Shown here piece by piece: positions 24,301 through 36,300 of a stretch of DNA of 64,000 nt; position 1 is the first letter of the stretch; every line of letters begins with the position of its first letter. The notes beneath the pieces were generated by a model. The model was given only the letters and a program-made list of their open reading frames with translations, was not told where the DNA came from and did not search any database. This DNA comes from Ficedula albicollis (lineage: Eukaryota > Chordata > Aves > Passeriformes > Muscicapidae), in the NCBI RefSeq assembly GCF_000247815.1, contig NC_021677.1, forward strand, positions 57,293,769 to 57,357,768, given 5' to 3'. The position numbers and the translations under genes were made by a program.

Positions 24301-27300
24301 TTACTTCCTGCATATTCTATGAGCTTCCCACAACTGCTCTGGAGACAGGCACGTGTTGGGACCGTCTGGTGGCACAGCTGACCTGCTGAGACCACAGCTT
24401 ACTGTGCTGCTCAGGATCAGCTCTGCCTCCCTGTGCTCCCTTCTCTGCCTCTATCCACCTGCTTCCCAACTCTAAGCTGCATTACAGAAAAGTTCACAGG
24501 TTGCTAAATATCTTTCTTCAGTCTGCATAGTGGATAGATGAACACAGCCAAGGAAGTCCAAAGCAAAACCAACGGATATTAGACTATAAATAAATGCATA
24601 TATGACTGAAAGTACATTAAATAAATTTAAAAAGCAACAGTTTTAAAATCCAAGCGAGGCTTTTTGCACCACCACTCCATCATTATTTAGGCTTAGAAAT
24701 AATTTCAAGTTATGAAAGTCACCATGAGGATCTTTATCTTCCAGTGTTACCAGAAGCAACAGTCTCAAAGACAGCATCCTTTTGGAAGTGAGAGCTTGTA
24801 TTTACTTTCTAGCAATTGCCATTAGCAACACCATTGTAATTAAGTAAGTTAATCTGTTTTTTATTCTGGATAGAATTTGGCATTTGCCAGTCATTTAAAT
24901 ACCCTTAATGCACTAAGCCATTCGTCTCAAACTTGAGCTAAGCAGCCAAAGAACAAAAACCTAAGAGAAGTTCACACTAGTTCAGTGCATAAATGAGAAG
25001 GCAGCCTTGTCCAGACACTCACATTGGCTGATCTGCTCTGTCAGCAGACACAGAGCCCAAGGAAAAAGGCTCTACACTGCAACAAGAGGAAAACTGATGA
25101 AAAACATGAGCATCCCCAGCTTGCACGGAAGTCACAGGCAACTGCCATTTCCCTGGCTACAGCTCAAGGAAAATAGTGAAACAAACTAATTACACCCACA
25201 AAAGTCCTAATTTGCCATTCTCAGATGTGTATCTTCACCCTGAAAATATTCTTATAAATCACCTGATCTTTGCATGAAAAAAACTTCATGAACTCTTTTG
25301 AGATGCATCCTGAGAATTTCTGGGGAAAGACAGCCCTTCTGGAAGCTGGGTGGGGGTGCAAGCCTTCAAGCCTGGGGCAAAAGGTGATCAATCCAGGTGA
25401 TCAATCACCCAACACACAGTGAATTAACACCACTAAAAGTTCAAGTGTGGCAAAGAAAACTAGTTTCTTCCAGAGGGTGGAAGTTGCCACCACTCTTGAT
25501 CGAGTTTGTCCCTCTATGAAGTGTGATTCTCAAGTTAATTGAGATTGGTCAAACGGGAAAAACTTACTGTTTACAGAAAAAAGGCCTACTTATCCATTGG
25601 TCACTTCCCACTGAGAACTCACCTGCCACATTCAGCATGCCTCCAGAAAGAAATAAAAGGGTAATAATAAAAAGGTAATTAAAAAAATCCAATAAAAATA
25701 TCACACTAATCTAAAAAAAAAGCCCGACAAATTCAGACTTGTCTTGTCCTTTGCAATGGGCCAAGCTAAAAAAATCCATCCTGATTAGCATTTAGACACA
25801 TGCATAAGTTGCCTGGAACAAGCCAAACAAAGTCAGTTTTAAAATATTTTAATCTTTACACCACAATAGAAGTGGCAAAAAAAGAACAAAAGTAGGAGAT
25901 TATAACTAAAAGCTGACTGCAAAAGTGAGCAGAAGGACTAACTGACCTGAGATTGGATTTGGGTATTAATACCCTCAATGAAGTTACCAGCATTGGGTTA
26001 CAAGAGAAAAGCATTAAGCTGTCTCAGGCTGAATCACTGCACGGCCCCAGAAATACTCAGTGTATTTGTAGTAACTACTCAGGAATCACCTAGCAGTAGG
26101 AGGAGCTTCCAGGTTGATTGAAATGTATTCACACAAACAAAAAGAATTACAAAATGTATGCCCTATTGAATTGCTTTAGCTGGCAAAATGCTGCAGGAAA
26201 AGATATGGGGGAAGCTCAAATAAGATAAATAGTAGCGTTGAAATTTTAGTGTCTGAAAGAAGGAAAAGCATGCTGATAGATTCCAAACCCTCCTTCCCAA
26301 GCGTAAATGTCATCAGAAAAAGGGGCTCAGTACATGTCTTTTGGAGGAGGAGGGGCTGAAATGGCCCTGCCAGCTGACAGGATTGTTTACCAGCGGCAAA
26401 GCAAATGGGATGCACAGCCCAGGAAACCTTTGTTCGGCGAGTCGCAGGGGGAGCTTAACCGTGCGAGGGACAAAGGAGGCGGTTTGGAGAGGTGATGCCG
26501 AAGGCAAGTCTTAGGCCTTTCTCGTGGGAGGCGAGGCCATTTCTCGGTCCGTGCCGGTGCCGGTGCCGTGCCAGCCGCCCCGTGCCCCGGGCTGTGTGCT
26601 CGGCGCGCCGGAGGAGGCTCTGGGGGAGGCGAGCCCAAAGGTTGTCGTCAAGGCTCTCCCCCGCCTCGGGTGCCAGCCCCAAACACAGCTGATCGCAATC
26701 CGAGGCCCCTGAGCGCTATCCCTGCTGCTAACGTGCGGCACTTCCCACTCATCCGCTCCGCAAGGCGGGCTGCAGCGGGGCGCATCCATCGCTCCGCTCC
26801 GCTCCGCTCCCCCCGCGGCTCCGCCAGGACCCACCGGCACCGCGCCCCGGCCGCGCACCCACACGGCACTTACGGTCCGCACGAGAGAACCATTCCTCAG
26901 CCTGCGAATCCCAAGCTGCACGGGGGGACCGCCTGGGCGAGCAGGCAGGCATGGCAGAGGAAACCCCTCCTCCACAGATGCCCTATTTATTCGCCGCTTT
27001 AGCATCCCGGGTGTGGAGGGGGGAGGCTCGCCCGTCCTCCCCCTCCCCTACCCCGAGCTGGGGAGACACCGGAGCTCGCTCTTTCCCCCTATTTTAACCC
27101 TTTGCGTTGGGATTTTTACCTGGCGAACGGCCGCATCCCTCCTCAGAACAAAACCACGGGAGCTTTATTCTGACACAAGAGAATTATTAGCACGTGAGGA
27201 AGCGCACGGCGGGCGGCTGCCCGCGGCTGGCGACAAAAAGGTTGCGGGTTGGAGCCTCCGGCACCGAGAAAGGCGGATGCGGTGCTCATTTCTTGGGAGA

Positions 27301-30300
27301 AAGAGGGATTGGAGCCTCAGACCCGGATGATTTGCAGCACAGTCAGTCTGAAGCGAACCCAAAAAAACGAGCACACGTACATCCACGCACAGGCACCACG
27401 CACAAAGATGTATCCTTACTTCCCCTGCATTCTGCTTTCTCGTCTTTACCATTATCCCAGGTATTTAAGTACGAATTAAATCTCCCACACACTAACCTGT
27501 CCTCTCTTTAACCTTCCAGAGCAGGCAGAAGGCCTCCACTGCAAATAGCCTGTTATGCCAGAGGACAAAATAACCCCTAATCTTCATTTATGATATCATT
27601 CGTTTGTGGAAAAACACACTGTCATGATTTCTGTGTGTTATGACTGCCAGAGATCACGGGGTGGGAAAAAAAAGGCGGAAGTCGGAGAACCTTGGGTTAC
27701 AAGTCACTCCCCACCCAGCCAATATCAGGAAAAAAATAAAAGAAGTTGTGATAATCCCACCAAAAATGCAAAGAATGATTTTGAAATCAAAGGTTTTCCA
27801 GTAATTTTCCACAGACCTGTACTGACTTGTTGATGGCTCACATGGCAGAACACAAGAGTGCCTGTGAGGACATGGCACACTGTGAGAGGGCTTTGGACAT
27901 TTCACAGGTAAATCATGCTCAGTCACCTCCACAGTTTATTGTCCTGAGTGGTTCAAAAACACATTTGAAGTGGTTGACCTGAGTAAATGGGGAAATAACC
28001 CCCAGCTTTGCAGGCAGACACACTGGGAGGGACGGTGGTGCGCAGAAGACAAGGACTCCCCTTGCCCTGCCAGCTCCCCCTGTTCCCTGCACACATTGCA
28101 TAACCAAAATAAGCCCAACCATCATGCCTGAGACAATAATGAATTCTGTCACAGCTTTTACACTGGAAAGAAGCGTAATCCTCAAAGGACAGAGGGAACA
28201 CGGAAAGAAAGCAGGCACTTTGTGAGTGAGATTTCAGCCATCCACATATTTTGTATATTTGTGTTTTTTTTTAAACACAGACCCAAGAATGAGATTTTAT
28301 AGTGGTACTGCCACAAACCAGCACAATTCTGCTGGACATTGCTGTCTTGTTTACCTGGGGAGGCCTCCCTGCAGCATATTTTGCTTCCTTTGCCATGTAA
28401 TATTGATCTGCAGCAATCTAAAAAGACCTTTGAACCCAGAGTGCACCCACACTGATTGTGGGCTGCTACAGGGTAGAACAGCACACCAACATGTGGTGCC
28501 TGACTGTCTGCCCTGCCAAAGGGTAACCAATGTGGTGGAAAATAAATAGAGACCAGCTGAAAGGTGTGCTGTGAACTCACTCATTCCCCAAACCCATAAT
28601 CCAGGGCCTGCCGTGACTTTTGGGGCAACTCAGCCACAGGGAGGAGAGGGAATTGGCTGCTCACTGCACTCCCTATAAAGCCTCCTTGGACCCCCAGCAC
28701 AGCACAATGTGCTGTCACTGGAGAGCTTCAACTCCTTCCTGTTTGTTTTTTTGCAACCTGAGAAGTTTCAGTCTGTTTGGGAATTTCAGTCCCCTCAGGG
28801 TATGCAGGAAATGCGCTGAAAACACCTTGAATCTCCCAAGTTGTACAAGGAAGGAAAGGGCTGACTCGAGTGAGGCAGTTTAAGATTCCTGGACAATGCA
28901 ATGAAGCTGGCAGCTTACAACGTAGGGAGAAGACCCAGTTGCCAAGGCTAGCTGCATTTAAAAGAATGAGAAGGCATATTTGACCTTGCTAGCTTCCCTG
29001 AATTTTCATGCTTGCTTTAAAGGTCGCAGTCATTTGAACCCATTCCTGCTACATACAGAAAAACTTTGCCTTTCTCCACAAGGCTGAAAACATGGAGTAG
29101 ACCCACCAAGTAAGAAAACACATCAGCGTGCCTGTAGCCAGGGGAGCTGAGAGATGACATCCCCTTTCCACATCTTGGCAAGTGGCAAGAGCTGCAGGAT
29201 GCCCAGAGGACAGAAATGCAACATCAGTTACTGCAGAGACTGTCGACCCAAAACTGCTGGAGGCAGCCCCTGATGAAGCTGGTGGCTTTAATGAAGGTTC
29301 AAGCAGTACCCAAAGGCTTTGCACAGCCCCAGGCAGGGCAGACACCCTCCAGTGACACGAGGGTGCTCCACCAGCCTGACTGCAGGCTCTAAGCAAACAG
29401 CAAACATTTCCTTTTCACTGGCTTGGGAAGCAAAGTGAGGAGTTAGAATCAGGGTGGATGGCCCAGGAAAGGGAACACAGTTCCTTGCTAGCTCTTGCCT
29501 GTTAATGCACAGCCCAGGAGTGCTGCTCCAGAGCATACTGAGCAAGTAAATCCCACTCCATGGGTTTTCGGTTGTCTACCACCTTCATGCAGCCTGTGCA
29601 CTCCCTCCTCCTACTGCTTCAGTAACAAAAGCAAGAGATTTTCTGTGTCCATCTTTAGAGTCAGCACAATGCTCCCTTCCTGCCTGTTAGTATGTTTGTA
29701 TTGCCCATCCCTCACAAACCTCCCGAGGTAAGAGTATCTTCTGAGCTGAACAGTATTCATTTGTTCTCCTTTCCCGGCATGCTAATGTCTTGATGGTTAC
29801 TTTATCCCATGAAAATTAACATTTGAAACTCTTCCAAGTTTGCAGCCAGACGAGGCAAAGCTTTTGTCACCACGCAGCATTTGAAACTCTTCCAAGTTTG
29901 CAGCCAGACGGTGGCTCGATGCAACACACGAGGCAAAGCTTTTGTCACCACGCAGGCTGAGCATAGGCAGATAATGAAAGTGTTAAGTCCTGCAAGTGCA
30001 GCCATATGGCAAATCTGAGCTTGTCACCATGAACTAAGAGAATCACTTCAAGGACTAAATGGGGAGCTCACCTAATTTGCCCATCTGTCCCAGGACGTTT
30101 ATTGGTTTTAAAAGGTGAAATAAGCTATCAGGATGAATTTTCTGCATTGATACATTAGCTTCCAGGCTGGTTTGGTTTCATGTTGCACTGCAGAGAAGAT
30201 AAAATCTTACACAGGTTGCAGGGACAGCCATGGGGACATCAGCAACTACAGAACTGAAGCTGGCAACATATCTCAATTAGATTCCTTTGTGCATACAGGT

Positions 30301-33300
30301 TATTTTTCACTCTTGAACCACAGGATCAAAAAGTGCCCATCTATGAGAAAGATTCAGTGCCCAAAAATGAAGAACTGGCTTTGAACACATTTCCTCACGT
30401 ACATTTTCTCCTCCTCCTCAGTGCCTGGCTCTGTAGTTCACCTCCTTCCCAAATCTTGGCCATGAAGACATACTGAAATTCGGTCCTTGCCCCTGTGATG
30501 GTGGGTAGGCTACTGGGAGCCAGGTGCAAGTACAAATAAAGGCAGCAGCTCATTCTGTGTTCAACAGAAATTGCTGAAATTGTAATATTTGCAAAAAAAA
30601 AAAATCTTCAAGTGGTCACAGATTTGGCACTTGAAACCTCAGAAAATTTTCACTTCAATTTTACTTGCCACAGCCACTCATCTGAAAAGACAGGAGCAAA
30701 GCCACCTCCTCATTTCATGTATGTGCTGTGAAAATAAGTTCCTACAAGTAACTTTTTTTTTTCGGGAGAAACAAAAGGTTTTCTCTGCATCAGAGTCAAA
30801 ATTTGTCACTTCTGTCCAGGAGCATTCCTCTACCCTCAAACCCTCCAAGCCCCCTGGCACTCCTCAGAGGCATCTCCTCCATTCCTCTTTTTTTCCCCAA
30901 GCACTGAAGCAGTGCCCAATGGAAAGGACTTTGCACAGGTCTGCAGACGTGGCAGCACTTGTGCAGTGTTCCAGTCTCTTCTGCAGGGCTGCAGTGGATG
31001 CACAGCCCCTGTACCGTTCCCTCCAGCCTCCACACACTGGGAGAGAATCTCTGGACTATGATGGCTTAATCCAGCACGGACAACAAAATTCTGCCACCAT
31101 CCCTTACATGTGTTCTTTCAACACAGCCTCAATACAATTTTTTTAACAGTTTCTGCAAAAGCAAACTGAGAAGGAAGGAGACAATCTATCAGCACAGGGC
31201 ATCACAACCCACACTCACAGGTCACCTCGCCTCCAGCCCAAGGCTCTTTGCTCCTCTCTGCTCCCCTTAAAGATGCCCAATTTGTGTCACATGGGTGATG
31301 GGTTGAGCTGCTGCCTCCCCACCATCCCCTGTGCTTGAGGGAGGCCACTCAAAAGCACAGGAGGAACCTCATCTTGAGTGCCCCAAAGCACACCTCTGAG
31401 TGAGGTGGATATTTCAGTCAACTGATGTCTAATTTAATTCTTTCAGACATCAAACCTCAGTGGCAAGCCAGCACCATAGCAGTAAACTCAAAGCACAAAG
31501 TTGGAAGGTTACTGCAGGGCATAATAAACTCTTAGGAGTGTACTCAGTCTGTTGTGACTGTCTGGCCTGGTGGTTACTTATGACTGAGCAGCTGAGAGCC
31601 AAGCCCCAGAAAGGTGGATTAGGTGAGGGAGGAGAGGTGCTGCAAAACACTGCCATATGCTGAACCTCTCCTAGTGTTAACTCAAACGGGACCAGCAAAG
31701 CCCACAGGGCTGCCTGATTATCTCGGGCCACCAAGGGTGCTGCTTAAAATCACATTTTGCCAGGTTCTTCCTGTTCATTCCCCTGAGCACAAGTTGATGG
31801 AAATCACAAGTAGAAGCTGGCATATTACATTTTATATATAACAATATAGACATTTTGAAATTAAGAACACAGGAGCAATCATAAAGCATCACACCAATTC
31901 CCCAGTAGCTGCAATATCCACTTAGATACCAAATGCTGGGAGCCTTGTTGATTTGCTAGACAAATCCACAATAATGTACCTCAAAGCAGCACTGCACACT
32001 GCCTGAAGGTAAATATTTATATAAATAATATAAATTAACAATTCCTTGTTACAGAGTACTGAAGCACTGCACACTGCCTGAAGGTAAATATTTAAGACAT
32101 ACCAGGTAGATAATTCCTTGTTACAGAGTACTGGAATATGGTTGCCAGATGTCTCTCTAAAAGCCCCATGGTTCTTTAGCAAGTTTTGCTGAAGATTACC
32201 AGAAATGTGCCATGCTTACCTCACTTTTAAAACAGTGCATTTTAACCTGGATTTAAAAATTGCTACAGTTAAAAACCAACACACAGAACAAAAATTGATT
32301 ATAAAAGAGCTTTAAAAGTGACACATTACTGTCGAATGAGAACAGAAAAAGTGCTATTACTAAAGTGAAGCTTGCTTTCCTACATCAGATTACAAACAAA
32401 GACACCTTGAGACAACCATTGCAAGTCTATCTGCAGTGTCAGATCTTAAGAAGGCAGCTTCTGCTGAATCATTCACAGCTCGTGTGTCACCATTAATTCA
32501 GATCTCATTCCTGATTAAGGCCCAGGACACTTAGCACTACATTGTCACAGCACAACCACCTGCACTATTTGTCCCAAATTTAACTGAGCAACAGAGCTGC
32601 TGAGATCCCAGAGTGGGAGGGTCACAGGCAGAACAAAACCTTGGGAGAGAAGTTGAGACCAATACTAATTTGGTGTTAGCCTTATTATTTCTGGATTACC
32701 AATAAACTCAGCAGGAGGTGAGACCAGCCCGGCATCCTCTCCCCAGGCTGTGGCAGAAACTCAGATAATAATGAAATGGGATCGTCTCAGTAAGGCTAAT
32801 ACTGAAATGATCATGATGTCCTTAACTCTGTCAAGTATAATAAGGATGCTTAATCCTTTAAGAAGAGGTTGTTGCCTAGACTATGCAGGTTTTTGTTTTA
32901 ATTTCAACTGATAGTATTTTCCACTTCACCATGATACAGAAAATCCTGAATTTAAAAGAAACAACTATGGTCTTTCAGTTGTTTTTAGGAGTAAAGAAAT
33001 AGCGCTGGTATTAAATAAAATTTCAAACACTTTTGAATGTAAAAAAACATTATCGTATAAATCTGTCTACAGAGACAGAATAGAATCTATTCCTAAATTC
33101 TGTGCATTCAGACAGAGTGAAAGAAAGGCTTGTGTTAAAATAGGAGACTCTCCTAAAAAGCCCAAATCAACTCCTACCATGCTACCTTAAAATTAGGTTG
33201 CAATTCAACACATGGAATGGAGAGATCACTTTGACTCTTCCTTTTACAAAGCTCCCATCATTAAAATTTTGTTTTATATGAATTCTTACACCCTGCCTTC

Positions 33301-36300
33301 TACCACTGGATAAATTAAGACATTTGGTGTCACAATACAGCAATAAGTTACAAAAAAAGGCATTCCCTTCAGCCTGACTCAGTAATAAATTCCAGCTTAA
33401 CTGGAAAGTCATGTCACTCTGTTTCTGATGGCCAAGGACACAAGTCTCTGCTTCTCACATATAACATTGAAAATCATTTTCTTACCGTGCTCCAATGACA
33501 TCGAAGAGGTGCTGCCAGCGATCATTGATTTTGTTGAGTTTATCATCTATTTCCGCAACTCGGCTCTTGTTGCTAGCCTTGATTAGCTGATCACCCATTT
33601 GTTTCAAGTGAAGCTTATTTTCACTGAACAGGTTTATTTCTTCCATGCAGTCCTGATAAACATACACAAACATTGCTTTAATTACAGGGCAAAACAAAAC
33701 AATGATACCAAAACAAAAGTATGTGTTTCTTTTCCCACGTGTGTGATGTGAAGTCAGGTTTGGCTGAGGCTTCTACATTAGCATGTAGAATTCTCACTGA
33801 AAACAAAAAGAAAACCTCAATGAAGAAGCCCTCTCACAATCTATGAAAAAATAAGCAGCTTAAAGATTTGCAAGTGCTAGGAGTAAGTATTCCGAAAAAT
33901 AGCAATTGAATGTTCTAATTTTATCTGTTTTTCTCCCAATTTAACATTACTTTTCAGTGAAACTACCTCAAAAGAATCCAAATTCATGTCTAGGATGGCT
34001 TTATTTTGCTGGCATTCTTATCCAGAGGAGATCTGGGATTAGATACTGAGATATTTAGCCATGGGGAAGAACAGCAGAACAATAATGGTCTTCTTAATGG
34101 TCTTAATAATAATGGTCTTGCTAATAATGGTCTTATTAGCAAGCTAATAAAAAGTTATTAGCAAGTACCCACTGCCATGGGGGAAGGGGCAGAATTAGGT
34201 TTTATTTTTGGCTGTGGTAACTTCTTGTTCGCCTGGCATAAGACCTACCCCATCTGTCAACCTTTTCTTTGCCCTCTGCCTACCAGTTGTGTGGATGATG
34301 GAGGTGGTGAGAGCAGTGAGCTGCTGCTCCCAGGACACCACTCTGAGCAGTGCTGGGTGTGCATGTGTGCCCCAAAACCCCCACAACCCAGACCCCACCA
34401 CCACAGCTCACACTCCATGACTAAATGCAGTCCGGTGGCATTTCTGTTCTGCTTTAAGATCCAAGTCTGAACATCAAGAAGAGCTAATGATAGAAAAGCT
34501 CATCTCACAAAAGCCTGTATGTGTTGGTTTTGCATGATGTATCACTTCCAAGAAGCAAGGAATACATGAGGAATTGTGCCTCTATAATGAGTTATCTGAC
34601 TGCAATTGAAGTAAACTGGCATTACTACTTACCTTCTGCAATTTATCTATCATGTCTTCAATGCTAACATCTGCAGTCTGCAACACTTTGCTTTCCATCT
34701 GCACCAGCCAGGAGCACAGCTCCTTATTCTTCTCGTTGAACACGATCCAGGCATTGAGCCTATCCTCGATCTCCTGCTTCCGCAGGGACACCTATGGAAA
34801 TGCACACACAATCAATTCCAGCAACAGTTTCTTCAGGAAGGAAACCAGCAATTATGAGCCTTCTAATTTCTAGTCTGCATCTGATCTTATTCCATTTTGC
34901 AGGAGTAGTTACCAAGCATTCTACTTTCCTTTCCAAAGCCAGCAAGCAGATTGTTATTACATCTTATTTTGGATAGCAGGGCAAAAAGTTGAGTAGCAAA
35001 TACCAGATTCTCTCCCTCAGAAGAATGAAACTGAGTGACAGCTTTATAAATAATGAGCTTATATAATAATTTAAATGTTACTCAGTGAAAACTTGAAAAT
35101 GTCAAACACAGAAGGAATATAAAATACATAATTACTACATACTGTTTAGTAGGGCCCTATATATAACACAAGAGAAATAACACCTAGGTAAGTTCTTCTT
35201 TTTCTGCTACTCTAAGGAAACTTTGCAACTACTGACTGCAATTGTTTTATCTTTATAAAGCCTCCCTCTTTTCTTTCCATTTGCTCACCAGTAATTGGAA
35301 AACTGCCAAAAAATCAGCATCAAGAATCTATCCTTTTCATTGAAAACTATGGATTTTTTTCCCGTGTCAAAAATACATTTTCCAGGATGGATAAACAAAT
35401 TGTCTAGACAGAGAAATTAAGGTCTGATAGTGCCTGAAAAAGCAGAGTTATTATCATTGTTCCAATATCTCAGAAATAAGGAGGGTCACACTTCTAACTA
35501 GCTAATAGCACCTGTCTCTAGCCTAGGGCTCTTAAATATGCATTTATTTATTTACCTTGATGGATTCCTGTACTAAGATACATGGGACAAAGGAAGTGAA
35601 AAATGGTTCAGGCTCTACTGAAGCAAGAGAAACAAGTAACCCCTCATCCTCACCAATAAATTTTGTCTAAAGACTGTATAACATTTTGCTTGTCTTAGCT
35701 GTAAATGGTCACTCTAAATATCTCCCCGTGGCAGGAAACACTCCCTCTTCACATCTCACATGCACTTTATACATCATATGACTCCTCAAAATTCTATCAT
35801 TGATTCTTCTAGACTAATCTCTAACACTATTTTGCACCCCAGAGTGAAGCTGGAATGTGTAGTGTGGAAGCAAGGCCAGCTCCATGTAACACCAGGATCA
35901 GAACAGAAGGCACCAAGCCATCTCCCACCACATTGCTTTTGTCCCTTAAATTCTGACTTGTTTCCAAGGAGGGGATGGAGAGGTGAAGGGGATTTCTGAA
36001 TCCTTCATGACAATCTGAGCAAAGAGTGAGGATGAAAGCACTGTCTTGGGACACAAGGAAACAGTCTCTCAAGTTCTCCACAGGAAAAAGCCTGGAGATG
36101 CCAGGGACCTCAGAAAGTTTCTAAGAGTGTCTCTGCTCTGGAATGCTGCCATGTACCCTCAGCCTCAAAGGTTTGGAGGGTGAACCCTTCATCCTTCCTT
36201 ACCACGTGCAGCATCTCCCATGTATGGAGATGAGTTTACTTGGTCAGTGGAAGAACAGACTATGCTTGTCAGCAAAACAAGCTCTAAATGCTGATGTGGT

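Larger units (their letters stand above)
26425..27320 (-). promoter_or_regulatory. SYNE2: CpG island, candidate internal SYNE2 promoter region
   Basis: The sequence changes sharply from AT-rich intron to dense CG dinucleotides and GC-rich motifs, then returns to AT-rich. It includes four exact GCTCC units at 26791-26810. It is the only clear CpG island in the window and lies in the middle of the 12.2 kb intron just before the exon starting VKKLKETF. CpG islands usually mark promoters. Short nesprin isoforms in mammals are made from internal promoters, which is the natural reading here. Boundaries were judged by eye. Confidence 0.75.
21299..33485. other. SYNE2: 12.2 kb intron hosting the internal promoter
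   Basis: This is the largest intron in the window. Apart from the CpG island, a CR1 copy at 21747-21935 and two short duplications, it is unique sequence with no recognised exon. Confidence 0.8.

Noticed and set aside
26511..27005. Several long frames on both strands of the CpG island
   Set aside because: GC-rich DNA has few stop codons. Only the MVLSCGP frame meets the splice phase; the frames from ATGs at 27005 and 26952 do not.
30589..31146. 185-residue plus-strand open frame
   Set aside because: No recognisable domain, composition like random intron, and no promoter or splice evidence.
21299..33485. Search for an exon encoding the nesprin-1-alpha-2 style N-terminus (MVVAEDL...)
   Set aside because: No such sequence was seen on the minus strand in this intron, consistent with the gene being SYNE2.
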